A program made the translations under genes and the position numbers. Shown in pieces: positions 1 through 7,837 of a stretch of DNA of 12,196 nucleotides. Source of the DNA: Ramicandelaber brevisporus (Eukaryota; Kickxellomycota; Ramicandelaberales; Ramicandelaberaceae); assembly GCA_025201865.1 (NCBI GenBank), contig MU602918.1, positions 19,358 through 31,553 on the forward strand, given 5' to 3'. Position 1 is the first letter of the stretch; each line of letters begins with the position of its first letter. The notes beneath the pieces were generated by a model. The model had not been told where the DNA came from. It did not search any database and saw only the letters and a program-made list of their open reading frames with translations.

Positions 1-263
1 ACAAAATAATAAAAGCGAGTCCTTTTTCAGCTGGCTCGCTGTATATCGGCGACAATCGTTGCCGCTGGCCCCGTGAGCGATTTTTTTTCTTCTTTTCTCG
101 CACTTCGAACGGAACCACGGGAATCACTTTTTTTACCTCCAAAAAAATAACTGCCTCACTCTTCCTGCAACGAACTCTCATTAACTCACTCACTCACGTA
201 TACGAACGAACGAACGAGCGAACGAACGCGAATCACCTGCAGACAGACATAATAGCAAACGAC
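1..263 (+). promoter_or_regulatory. COX9 upstream region and 5' leader
   Basis: Non-coding sequence before COX9. It contains pyrimidine-rich runs (about 81-97 and 127-140), a 6-bp inverted repeat AGCGAG (14-19) / CTCGCT (35-40), a further CTCGC near 97, and two short tandem repeats just before the start codon. There is no ATG upstream of position 264, so the leader carries no upstream ATG-initiated frame. No clear TATA box is visible. Promoter function is inferred from position only. Confidence 0.5.
185..228. repeat. Tetranucleotide microsatellites in COX9 leader
   Basis: An ACTC-type repeat (about 185-197) is followed by a run of CGAA/ACGA units (about 202-228) broken once by GAGCG. Both are directly readable. 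They lie within 80 bp of the COX9 start and are probably transcribed as 5' UTR. Confidence 0.75.
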
Positions 264-458
264 ATGTCCGCGATTAAGCCGATCACCAACGTTTTGAAGA
301 ACAACCTGTACCGTGACATTGGTATTGGCATTGGTCTCGGCTTTGTTGCCTCCAGCGCCTGGTGGTACGGTTTCCACAAGAAGCGTGTTGCACACATCGA
401 CTCTTTCTACACCAAGCTGGCTGCCGAGAACGCACAGGCCAAGGAGGCTGGTCTGTAA
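264..458 (+). CDS. COX9: Cytochrome c oxidase subunit VIIa (Cox9-like)
   Basis: A 64-residue protein matching the fungal Cox9/subunit VIIa family, a small single-span subunit of respiratory complex IV in the inner mitochondrial membrane that helps assemble and stabilise the enzyme. The N-terminal matrix-side segment (MSAIKPITNVLKNNLYRD) is followed by one glycine-rich hydrophobic helix at about residues 18-36, ending in the aromatic cluster WWYGFH. A basic and then charged tail (HKKRVAHIDSFYTKLAAENA) follows. The FYxKLAAE segment and WW-GFH motif are family hallmarks as I recall them from yeast Cox9 (59 residues). There is no cleavable presequence, as in fungal Cox9. The ATG at 264 is the first in the transcript and has a purine at -3. 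There is no intron. The gene converges on the XPG gene, with 161 bp between stop codons. Confidence 0.88.
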   Translation: MSAIKPITNVLKNNLYRDIGIGIGLGFVASSAWWYGFHKKRVAHIDSFYTKLAAENAQAKEAGL

Positions 459-619
459 GCAGCGAATGACATTGTAGAGACGATATATCAATTACAACGC
501 GATATAGTCAAGTATTGTAATGTGATTTTTTTTAAAATAAACATCTGAAAGATAGCTAAAGACTGTGACATTTGGAATGAATGAGGAAGGGGAGCGATAA
601 TGCCGGAAGCAAGACAGAG
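459..619. other. Convergent spacer COX9 / XPG
   Basis: A tail-to-tail spacer of 161 bp that must hold the 3' ends of two oppositely transcribed mRNAs. Apart from the COX9 AATAAA it is AT-rich with no gene-like content. Transcripts from the two strands probably overlap here (inference). Confidence 0.6.
536..541 (+). terminator. Poly(A) signal AATAAA of COX9
   Basis: A canonical AATAAA lies 77 bp after the COX9 stop, preceded by a T-rich run (about 526-533). It is placed where a polyadenylation signal is expected, in the short convergent spacer. No AATAAA was found on the opposite strand for the XPG transcript. Confidence 0.6.
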
Positions 620-3600
620 CTATTTCTTGCGAGGTGCTCGTGGTTTGGTGGTTGTGCTGGATGATGAAGCTCCACGTCCTCGTCCTCCACGACCGCGGCC
701 ACGTGCTGTGGCTGATGTGGCTGATGTGGCTGAACGCGGCGGTACTGGCCGCTTTGGAGTCGACATGAAGCCGCCAGGACCTGCATCACCCTCATCATCA
801 TCTTCGTCGCTCGATGTAGACGAGCCGCTGTCGGTATCAGTGTCATCCTTGGAGGCTTGCTTGGCTGCTGACTTCTTTGTCATCTTGATTTCAGCAGCAG
901 CCTTTTCATTGGCTTGCTGGATCCAAAGGTTGACTACGCGCTGAACACGCCTGCTAGCCAGTCTGCTTGGACTTGTCAACGGCAGCCCATCAGGTGCACT
1001 CTGCTGTTGTTGTTGCTGTTGTTGCAATTTAGGCGATGGATCACCATTTTCATTTTCATCATCATCATTATTATATTTGTCCATATCTTCATTCTCATCC
1101 AGTTGTTTATTGTGACGCGAATGGCCAGCAGGCCGCAGGAATGTTCTCAATGTAGTTTGCACCAGCGGTTGACGGTCGCCGCCATCGTTACCCTTGGATT
1201 CGGCATTAAGCAGTCTCTGCACAATTGGATTGATGAGCTCCTGAGTCTTTGAATAGGCGAATCCAGCATACTGTGCCATAAACCCACACAGCGCTTCAAC
1301 CTGAGGATGGCCCCATTCAAATCTCTGCTTGCTGTCATCCACCATTGGATTCAAATACGCCTGACGAACTGCTGGCAGCGGGAACATTTCAGGCAATCGC
1401 AAAGCTTTGGCAGATGTCCACAGCGCACGGCGCAGAGCACGACGAGTAGCATGCTCACCAGCAGCAGACGATGCGGCATCAGCCTCCTCAATCTCCTTCG
1501 GATCAACCACTTTACCAGGTGGCATGAATGCTCGATTCCACCATTCTGCAAATGACTTGAGACCTCCCTCCGCATCTTCGGCAGAGCTGTCACCAAATAC
1601 TGCGAGAATCTCCATTGCAAGCACGGCTCCAGCACCACGGATGCCAACCGTGTAGTCACTGCCCAGGATCTGAGCAAGCGAAATCAGTCTTTCGCGAGTG
1701 AATTGCAACTCACGCTCCAAGTCTGTTGCACGGTAATGCTCACAGTGCTTCTTTGAATGAAACAAATTGCGATACACTTGATCTCCACCAAACAAAAATA
1801 CATCAGAGTCATCAGTTACAATGCCATCCACGAGCCCAAGCTGAAGCAGTTTGGCACATTGAGCCTCAGCTTCCATTGGCGCAACAATATATGGGATTCC
1901 ACACAGACGCAGCAGTGTCTGGACTTCTTCAGTCATTTGAGTTGACACGTCGCCAATTGCCTTGAGAGCCTGACGCTGAACTTGCTCGAGACGGGCCACA
2001 TCAGCCTGTGCTTGACGACGAACCGAATCTAAGTCAGCAGTGGAGGCATTTTCATCATTTCGTGTGTATGAGTGCGATGGCGTTTTAATGTGTGCATCCT
2101 TGTAAAATTCGCTTGCAGGTCCAGCAGCAGAAGCAAATCCAGCAGCAGAAGCAGATCCAGCAGCAGAAGCAGATCCAGCAGCAGAGGCAGCTGATGTAGA
2201 CTTTGCAACATCGTGAGATGAGATACCAACAAAGCTGCTGATGCGCTGCAACAAGTCACCCAGTCCACTAATCAGCTCTTGCAGATCAGAATCAGCACTT
2301 GTGTCACCAATTGCATTGGCAGTAAACTCGGCAACAGTGTCTGAGTATTTAATGATGAGTTGCTGAAGCGAGGCTGTGTTGCTCGAGTCGGAGCTTTCTT
2401 CAATGGCAGAAATCAAGTTTGCGGGAATATCAGCAACATCTGGATACTGCTGCAATCTATCTTCGCCAATAGACTCGCACCAAGTGAGGATCATTTCAAC
2501 AATGCCATCTCCAACATCATTTCCATCTCCAACTTCATTGATGTTAGATTCCATGACTGTTCCTGATGGAGATATTGACGATGCTGTTATCTTGACAGGG
2601 TCTGGACTGATAACAGGCGTGTGCTGCTGCTGTGGCTGTGGCTGTGGTGCTGGTGACCGAGATAGTGATGCTGATTGTTGAGGTGATGAAAGTTGAGGGC
2701 GTGGAGGTGAGAGCAGGGCAGGCGTGGCTGAGGAATGCAAGATTGCACGCGGAGATGCTGTGGCGCCAGTGTGAGGGTTGATGAGTGAGGCTGGCAGCAC
2801 CATTGGAGGTTCAGGACGAGACTGCTCAACCACTGTGGGAGCCGCAACTCGTGTTGCTGTTACTTGTGTTGCTGCCACTTGTGCTGCTGCCACTTGTGTC
2901 TCTGTAGCTGCAGGCTTGAGTGTGCTCTCAAAAGTGAGTCGCTTGGCAGATGGTCGAAGTGACGCTGGGATTACAGCTGGTGGTTGCTCAGAGTGTGGCT
3001 GAGAGGGAGCTACCGAAATGACAGGCTGCGTGGAATACACTTCGTTCAGGTCAGCATCTGATTCCTCAGAATCTGAGATATCAACAATGACCTTACGTCT
3101 CTTTTGGAGTACAGACTGTCGAGCTGGGGTTGATTGCGAGTTGAGAATGGCTGGTGCAATTGACGTAGGATTGGATTCAGGTAGAGTCACTTCTTCAAAA
3201 TCATCATCATCATCTTCATCATCTTCTTCTTCTTCACTTTTACTATTTTCATCTTTGTTGTTGGAGACCTGCTCCGTTTTGACACCAGCTAGTTGTTCAA
3301 TCTCATCAAATAAGAAATCAATGTCATCGCCAGTATAATCACTAAACTCTGGCTGCTGCTGCTGTTGCTGTTTGTCCTTTTGCTGCTCAGTCTGCTCATC
3401 TGTCGGTTGAGGTGCATTTATTGATCTAAAAGTGTATCCAGCACCAAAACTTGGATTTGAGCTTGAGCCGTCCGTTTTGGGATCATTTTTAACTAGCACA
3501 AACTCAGCTCGTCTTTCACCTACAATTCTTCTCTTTGGCGCATTCTTTAACATGTTCATCATCTTCTGTCTCTGTCTACCTCCATGTGAATAATCTTTTC

Positions 3601-4594
3601 TTTCGTTCATTTCATTATTATTACTCTCCAGCAGTTCTTTGATTGCTTCGTTGCCCCATTTTCCAGTAGCCAAATGACCCATTCCAGCCACCACCAAGTG
3701 CCGCTGCATTAATTCATTTCTTTTCATCAATAAATCAATTTGCTTTGCTGAAAAATCCATTGAGGTGGATGATGTTTCTATCATTTGCTGCAATCTGTTA
3801 TGCGATGTTTGTCTGCTTCTTAACTTCATGTCCACTATAATATCATGCTGAACATCCAATGGCAGCTGCTTAAATGCCGCAGAGTCTAAATCTAAATTAT
3901 GCTCATTCTCACTAACAAACTCTTTCAACTCATCAGCCAATGCCAATCTATCATCCAGCAGTGTGCGAGCTGGTAACCATTCTGGCAATGCTGATGTGCC
4001 TTCAGATTGTTGCTGCTGTTGTTGTTGCTGTTGTTGCTGTTGTTGTTGATATTGCAAATGTAAAGTACGCTCTGCAGTGAGTGTTCCAATGGCATGCTGC
4101 AGTGGAGCCAATGTCAGGTCCTCATCGATTCCATCCTTCCTGCTTGCTCGATTTCCACCTTCAATCCGTCTCTTGACCAGTGCAACCAATGCTGCTGGAT
4201 CAGGCTCGCTCTCTCCATCTCCATCGGCCAATCCTGCCTTATACAGTTCCATCTGTGCATTGTACAGCTTCCCTGCAATAGTCGCTGCATTTCTTTCCGC
4301 ATTCTGTCTGCTTTTCTTTCGATCAGCCAATGTTCGTCTCTTCAGCTCAGGCGCACCACCGTCAAACACCAGCACTGGCTTGATCCGATAGTGCATCAGT
4401 TTACACAGTCGCCTAAAGAACCCCACAACGTGTGCACCTTTGGCTGGCTGTCCATCCGGGCCGTGGATGGCGCGAATAAACTGGTGCAGCCAGATGCTGG
4501 CGTCAACAGCCAGTCGTTTGCCGCGGAGCGAGTCGAGATCAGGGACAGGACGAGATGCCGGCTCGAGAAGTGGCCATAGTCCTTGAACTCCCAT
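620..4594 (-). CDS. RAD2: DNA repair endonuclease XPG / Rad2
   Basis: Structure-specific nuclease making the 3' incision in nucleotide excision repair (human ERCC5/XPG, yeast Rad2). It has 1,324 residues and no intron. The XPG-N domain (about 1-98) starts MGVQGLW and carries metal-ligand Asp31 (AVDAS) and Asp78 (VFDGG). XPG-I starts near 887 with Glu908 and Glu910 (PMEAEAQ), Asp929 and Asp931 (TDDSD) and Asp980 (LGSDY); the helix-hairpin-helix region follows. All the FEN1-family acidic residues are therefore present. The roughly 790-residue spacer marks XPG rather than FEN1 or EXO1. It holds a conserved helical block (244-305), an acidic FEEV motif (453-469), poly-Gln tracts (183-196, 409-414) and SAAG repeats (802-825). 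A PIP-like box lies at 1146-1153, a third Gln tract at 1191-1198, and RG-rich and basic sequence, possibly a nuclear localisation signal, ends the protein. The start is the ATG at 4594; upstream in-frame codons lack ATG. Confidence 0.95.
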   Translation of the reverse strand: MGVQGLWPLLEPASRPVPDLDSLRGKRLAVDASIWLHQFIRAIHGPDGQPAKGAHVVGFFRRLCKLMHYRIKPVLVFDGGAPELKRRTLADRKKSRQNAERNAATIAGKLYNAQMELYKAGLADGDGESEPDPAALVALVKRRIEGGNRASRKDGIDEDLTLAPLQHAIGTLTAERTLHLQYQQQQQQQQQQQQQQSEGTSALPEWLPARTLLDDRLALADELKEFVSENEHNLDLDSAAFKQLPLDVQHDIIVDMKLRSRQTSHNRLQQMIETSSTSMDFSAKQIDLLMKRNELMQRHLVVAGMGHLATGKWGNEAIKELLESNNNEMNERKDYSHGGRQRQKMMNMLKNAPKRRIVGERRAEFVLVKNDPKTDGSSSNPSFGAGYTFRSINAPQPTDEQTEQQKDKQQQQQQPEFSDYTGDDIDFLFDEIEQLAGVKTEQVSNNKDENSKSEEEEDDEDDDDDFEEVTLPESNPTSIAPAILNSQSTPARQSVLQKRRKVIVDISDSEESDADLNEVYSTQPVISVAPSQPHSEQPPAVIPASLRPSAKRLTFESTLKPAATETQVAAAQVAATQVTATRVAAPTVVEQSRPEPPMVLPASLINPHTGATASPRAILHSSATPALLSPPRPQLSSPQQSASLSRSPAPQPQPQQQHTPVISPDPVKITASSISPSGTVMESNINEVGDGNDVGDGIVEMILTWCESIGEDRLQQYPDVADIPANLISAIEESSDSSNTASLQQLIIKYSDTVAEFTANAIGDTSADSDLQELISGLGDLLQRISSFVGISSHDVAKSTSAASAAGSASAAGSASAAGFASAAGPASEFYKDAHIKTPSHSYTRNDENASTADLDSVRRQAQADVARLEQVQRQALKAIGDVSTQMTEEVQTLLRLCGIPYIVAPMEAEAQCAKLLQLGLVDGIVTDDSDVFLFGGDQVYRNLFHSKKHCEHYRATDLERELQFTRERLISLAQILGSDYTVGIRGAGAVLAMEILAVFGDSSAEDAEGGLKSFAEWWNRAFMPPGKVVDPKEIEEADAASSAAGEHATRRALRRALWTSAKALRLPEMFPLPAVRQAYLNPMVDDSKQRFEWGHPQVEALCGFMAQYAGFAYSKTQELINPIVQRLLNAESKGNDGGDRQPLVQTTLRTFLRPAGHSRHNKQLDENEDMDKYNNDDDENENGDPSPKLQQQQQQQQSAPDGLPLTSPSRLASRRVQRVVNLWIQQANEKAAAEIKMTKKSAAKQASKDDTDTDSGSSTSSDEDDDEGDAGPGGFMSTPKRPVPPRSATSATSATARGRGRGGRGRGASSSSTTTKPRAPRKK
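2120..2191 (-). repeat. 18-bp tandem repeat inside XPG spacer
   Basis: Four adjacent 18-bp units (2120, 2138, 2156, 2174) differ by only a few bases; units two and three are identical as read. In the XPG frame they encode the SA-rich repeat SASAAG and variants at residues 802-825. The unit length is a multiple of three, so copy changes keep the frame. Recent slippage is likely. Confidence 0.85.
4007..4048 (-). repeat. Poly-glutamine tract (14 Gln) in XPG
   Basis: Fourteen consecutive CAA/CAG codons encode residues 183-196, between the XPG-N domain and the conserved spacer block. Codons are mixed, which argues against a pure recent expansion. Two shorter Gln runs occur in the same protein, at 3353-3370 (6) and 1001-1024 (8). 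Confidence 0.9.
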
Positions 4595-5038
4595 CTTAGG
4601 ACACAATCAGAGCAAAGTTGTGAAGGATTAGAAGATTTGCTGCGGTAATGTGGAAGGGAATGTGAGTGAGGAAACTGACCAAACAGAACCGTTTCTGCAA
4701 CAGAAGCAAAAAAACCAACTGTTGGTATCTCCTCAAATGAGTATTGACATCGACACACAACAACACTAACAACAGCAGCAATGACAGCAATAGCAATATT
4801 GAAGACAGTGTGGAGAACACTCGAGGTCATTCTCCAGTACTGCCGAATGTTCTCGAAGCAGACAAGTGCAGCCCTCGTATTTTTAACGCCGACATAACAA
4901 AGCGAGCGAGCAAGCGAGTGACGGATACAGACACGGATTGGATTGAGTGCATTTTTAAACCACCACTGCCAACAAGATCAACTACAGAATAATAAAAAAA
5001 AAAACAACGAAGTCAGCAAGCTAGCCAGATCCGAAAAG
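4595..5038. promoter_or_regulatory. Divergent promoter region XPG / ZPR1
   Basis: The 444-bp head-to-head spacer between the XPG start (minus) and the ZPR1 start (plus) must hold both promoters. On the ZPR1 side are a GCGAG cluster (4902-4918), a TTTTTAAA element near 4951 that could serve as a weak TATA-like site, and an A-rich run about 40 bp before the ATG. No ATG lies between about 4850 and 5038. An 82-codon open frame (4744-4992) is low-complexity (Asn/Ser/Thr-rich) and unlike any protein I recognise; I regard it as chance. Confidence 0.55.
4904..4918 (+). repeat. 15-bp motif copy 1 (GAGCGAGCAAGCGAG)
   Basis: This 15-mer upstream of ZPR1 recurs identically, in the same orientation, at 10732-10746 upstream of the F-box-like gene. 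It is built from GAGC/GCGAG units and could be a shared promoter element or simple-sequence coincidence. Confidence 0.45.
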
Positions 5039-6478
5039 ATGACCACTGAAGAGCCTACTGCGACAAACCAGCCGCTGTTCTTGAACCTGAACGCCGATGA
5101 TCAGACTCCCGTTGAGCTCGAGTCTGCCTGTATGGCATGCCACGAGCAGGGCACAACTCGTCTCCTCCTGACTCGTATCCCGCACTTTAAAGAAATCGTC
5201 GTGATGGCCTTTGAATGCCCACATTGCGGCAACCGCAACAACGAAGTACAGTTTGGAGGTTCCATTGCCGAGAAGGGCTCTGTCCACTCCGCACACGTTG
5301 AATCTCAGGAGGATTTGAATCGTCAGCTTGTCAAGTCTGATACAGCATCCGTCAAGTTTATTGAGTTGGATGTCGAGATTCCAGCAGTAGCGAAGCGTGG
5401 CTCATTGACAACCATTGAGGGTTTGGTAAGAGCGGCTATTGAGGACTTGGCGGAAGGACAGCCAGTTCGGAAACACATTGATGCCGACACCTATGAGAAG
5501 ATTGAAGCCATCATTGCCAAGCTGCGTGGATATACTGAGCTGGAGGAGTCGTTTACGATCCAAGTCACTGATCCAGCCGGCAACAGCTACATTGAGAACC
5601 TGTTCTTCCCCGACAAGGATCCACGCCTGACTGTCAAGCATTACACCCGCTCGAAGGAAGACGAGATCTTCTTGGGCATGCGTGCCGATGATGACGATAG
5701 TGAAGTACCTGCTGCTGCTACTGAAGAAGGCGGTGATGAAGAGAATGATGACGACGACGAGCCCAACTATGGCGAAGTGCACACTTTCCACTCCAACTGC
5801 TCGTCATGCAATGCTCCATCTGAAACCCGCATGCATCTCATTGACATTCCACATTTCAAGGAGGTTATCATCATGTCGACTGCCTGCGACGCCTGCGGCT
5901 ACAAGAGCAACGAAGTCAAGTCCAGCGGTGCTGTTTCCGAGAAGGGCAAGCGCATCACTCTCAAGGTTGACGGCACCGACGACATGTCGCGCGATATTCT
6001 CAAGTCGGAAACCTGCGGCTTGACTATTCCCGAAATTGGTCTCGAAATGTACCCAGGCACGCTTGGTGGCATGTTTACGACCCTGGAGGGCTTGCTGAGC
6101 CAGATGCATGACCAGCTGGATCGCTCGATGCCATTCGAGAGCGGTGATTCGGCCACGATGCAGCGTCGTGCCAAGTTTGAGCGGTTGTTGACTGACATGA
6201 AGAAGGTCATTGCTGGTGAGCTGCCATGCACTGTGGTTGTGGATGATCCACTCGCCAACAGCTACCTGCAGAATCTGTATGCTCCAGATGCAGACCCGAA
6301 CATGACTGAGGAGCATTACGAGCGTACCTGGGACCAGAATGAATCGCTTGGTTTGAACGACATTATCGTCGACAACTATCACCACGAAGATGATGATGAT
6401 AAAGACAATAAGGAAAAGACCACCACCACCACTACTACCACTACTACTACCACTACCACTACTACCGCGTCAGCATAA
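5039..6478 (+). CDS. ZPR1: Zinc finger protein ZPR1
   Basis: A 479-residue ZPR1 family protein, known in yeast and animals as an essential zinc-finger protein that binds eEF1A, aids its folding and shuttles between cytoplasm and nucleus. The duplicated ZPR1 module is clear. The first zinc finger uses Cys31/Cys34 and Cys60/Cys63, and the second uses Cys254/Cys257 and Cys283/Cys286. Each is followed by the family signature (IPHFKE, then SNEV or NNEV, then G-x-I/V-x-EKG) and a beta/alpha domain ending with D-P-x-x-NSY. An acidic linker (about 215-245) joins the modules. The C-terminus is unusual: an Asp/His-rich acidic stretch, then 16 consecutive Thr and Ala-Ser-Ala. I chose the ATG at 5039 because the frame further upstream (to 4943) has no ATG and lacks family similarity. 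There is no intron. Its 5' end faces XPG. Confidence 0.95.
   Translation: MTTEEPTATNQPLFLNLNADDQTPVELESACMACHEQGTTRLLLTRIPHFKEIVVMAFECPHCGNRNNEVQFGGSIAEKGSVHSAHVESQEDLNRQLVKSDTASVKFIELDVEIPAVAKRGSLTTIEGLVRAAIEDLAEGQPVRKHIDADTYEKIEAIIAKLRGYTELEESFTIQVTDPAGNSYIENLFFPDKDPRLTVKHYTRSKEDEIFLGMRADDDDSEVPAAATEEGGDEENDDDDEPNYGEVHTFHSNCSSCNAPSETRMHLIDIPHFKEVIIMSTACDACGYKSNEVKSSGAVSEKGKRITLKVDGTDDMSRDILKSETCGLTIPEIGLEMYPGTLGGMFTTLEGLLSQMHDQLDRSMPFESGDSATMQRRAKFERLLTDMKKVIAGELPCTVVVDDPLANSYLQNLYAPDADPNMTEEHYERTWDQNESLGLNDIIVDNYHHEDDDDKDNKEKTTTTTTTTTTTTTTTTASA
6419..6466 (+). repeat. ACC/ACT microsatellite encoding poly-Thr
   Basis: Sixteen consecutive ACC or ACT codons encode Thr 461-476 of ZPR1, three residues before its end. 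The mix of ACC and ACT suggests slippage followed by substitution, or selection for Thr. The run is in frame and the stop follows 9 bp later. Confidence 0.9.
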
Positions 6479-6816
6479 ATGTTATTAACCATCCTAAGTA
6501 ACTTTTAATGTTTGTCAAATGCAACCCCATCGGAGGACTGCTTGCTCTCGGGATGAGACCGTACCGGAGATGTCCCGTTGTTGTTGAATCCATAAAAAAA
6601 AATTCAGTCCAAATTTTTTTTCTCGCATAGTTTGAGCGTGCTGGCAAGCAGATCGAGTAACAACGAGCACATTCTTCACCTGCCTCTTTTTCATTTGCAC
6701 AGACAACACATACAAAGTCAACAACGACAACGACAACGACAGCAGCAACAGTAGCAGCACCTTCTGAACTGAACTGAACGCGTTGATCTTGATACTATTC
6801 CCCTTCACTCCCCAAA
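6479..6816 (+). promoter_or_regulatory. ZPR1 3' UTR and COX6 promoter/leader
   Basis: A 338-bp spacer between co-oriented genes. The first half should hold the ZPR1 3' end; there is a CATAAA followed by an A run near 6589. The COX6 side has a T run with CTCGC (about 6616-6626) and a CAACGA-rich leader (6722-6741) plus three CTGAA units (6764-6778). No ATG occurs in the last 200 bp before COX6. There is no gene in this stretch. Confidence 0.5.
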
Positions 6817-7251
6817 ATGATGTTCCCAGCCGCCTTCACTCGCGCCAGCACCGTTGCTCTCCGCCGCACTGCCGCCGTCCCATCCACGATGGCCGCCCTC
6901 CGCAACTCGACTTCCCTTCTGCAGCAAAAGCGGTACTACTCTGAGCACGCCGAGACCTACGAGGAGTTCAACGCGCGCTACACCGACTTCTTCAAGGGTG
7001 TCGATGAGCTTTTCGAGCTCCAGCGCGGTCTCAACAACTGCTTCGCCTACGACATGGTCCCAAACACGGAGGTTATTAAGCAGGCTGTTCTGGCTGCCCG
7101 CCGTGTCAACGACTTCCCAACCGCCGTGCGCATCTTCGAGGGCCTCAAGACTCGCATTCCAACCGAGCAGCAGTACAAGCAGTATCTGGATGAGCTGAAG
7201 CCACTTCGTGAGGAGCTCGGTGTTAACCTGAAGGAGGAGCTCTTTGCTTAA
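6817..7251 (+). CDS. COX6: Cytochrome c oxidase subunit Va precursor (Cox6-like)
   Basis: A 144-residue precursor of the complex IV subunit called Cox6 in yeast and COX5A in mammals, a peripheral matrix-side helical protein. Residues 1-41 form a mitochondrial presequence: Arg, Ala, Ser and Thr-rich with no acidic residue, ending RYY before Ser42. This fits the R-3 type cleavage pattern and would leave a mature chain of about 103 residues, near the family size. The mature part shows family motifs: TYEEFNARY, QRGLNNCFAYD, VPNTEVI, AARRVNDFPTAVRIFE, YLDELKPLREELGV and LKEEL near the end. Two ATGs are adjacent at 6817 and 6820; the first has AAA before it and is taken as the start. There is no intron. 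Codon choice is strongly biased to C-ending codons, suggesting high expression. Confidence 0.95.
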   Translation: MMFPAAFTRASTVALRRTAAVPSTMAALRNSTSLLQQKRYYSEHAETYEEFNARYTDFFKGVDELFELQRGLNNCFAYDMVPNTEVIKQAVLAARRVNDFPTAVRIFEGLKTRIPTEQQYKQYLDELKPLREELGVNLKEELFA

Positions 7252-7837
7252 ACAACCCAAACCAAACCAAACCAAATCAAACAGGTATACTTTATAACAG
7301 TGATGTTCATGAATATACGTATATAAATATAACAATACAAAGCACAGTAACTGTTGAAAGTATTACGTGTCATCATTGTGAATGCATTGATGCTAATGTG
7401 TATTTTGAATGAACTTGATCTGTTCAATGAACACATTAAGAATGAACACAGTCGCGGTGGAGTGGAGAGCGTGACATACATGTATGTGGGTAAGTGCATC
7501 GGCGTATCGGTGTATCGGTGTATCTGTGTGCTTGTCTGCGTATCTGTGTATGAGTGGTATGACGTTACGCAGTCATCTTCTGTTCGCGTGTATTTCTCGG
7601 TGGATCATTGGATGTTACTGCGAGTCTTGGCATCAATGGCTTGCGTGACAAAGCACCTCCATCGTCGTCATCCGTTCGATATTAAAATAAATCTCCGAGG
7701 AAAGAGGAGCTTTTGCGAGTGGTGGTGGTGCTGGTGGTGAAGCTCTCCACACTCTCTGACTTTCCTCCGCAACCTACCTACACTTACCTCCACAAACTCC
7801 TCTGACTTTCGTAATCTTGAACAACACCTCCGCCGTA
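7252..7837 (+). other. Spacer COX6 / aminopeptidase P
   Basis: 586 bp without a convincing gene. It starts with AACCA-type repeats directly after the COX6 stop (7256-7282), followed by AT-rich sequence likely to be 3' UTR. A GTAAGT (7490-7495) resembles a 5' splice site, and an 8-bp repeat follows (7496-7555). An AATAAA lies at 7686-7691. The last 90 bp before the aminopeptidase start are rich in C and T with no ATG, as expected for a leader. A 128-codon open frame (7354-7740) has no family resemblance and odd composition. Confidence 0.5.
7496..7555 (+). repeat. Degenerate 8-bp tandem repeat (GTATCGGT)
   Basis: Four adjacent units GCATCGGC, GTATCGGT, GTATCGGT, GTATCTGT (7496-7527) are followed, after 12 bp, by GTATCTGT and GTATGAGT (7540-7555). 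It is a short non-coding minisatellite in the spacer before aminopeptidase P. No function is evident. Confidence 0.65.

Noticed and set aside
600-944. 114-codon plus-strand frame at the XPG 3' end
   Set aside because: It is antisense to repetitive acidic and RG-rich coding sequence of XPG, and is low-complexity only.
2120-2191. CRISPR-like array
   Set aside because: The 18-bp units are directly adjacent with no spacers and encode a Ser/Ala/Gly repeat inside XPG. It is a coding minisatellite in a eukaryotic gene.
4595-4606. XPG start four codons upstream
   Set aside because: That codon is TTG, not ATG. The MGVQGLW start at 4594 matches the family exactly and has a purine at -3.
4744-4992. 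82-codon plus-strand frame in the divergent promoter
   Set aside because: Its Asn/Ser/Thr-rich translation comes from CAA/CAG-type simple sequence, it has no family resemblance, and it sits where two promoters must be.
4943-5038. ZPR1 extended 32 codons upstream
   Set aside because: The extension begins with TTG, has no ATG, passes through the poly-A leader and lacks similarity to ZPR1.
5804-6385. 193-codon minus-strand frame opposite ZPR1
   Set aside because: It is a codon-aligned shadow of a certain gene, and its translation resembles no protein.
6805-7335. 176-codon minus-strand frame spanning COX6
   Set aside because: It is an aligned antisense shadow extended by chance into low-stop flanking sequence.
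7354-7740. 128-codon frame between COX6 and aminopeptidase P
   Set aside because: It opens with TTG, is rich in Val/Cys/Tyr from a GT-rich repeat, and ends in a Trp/Cys run from GTGGTGG sequence. It looks non-coding.
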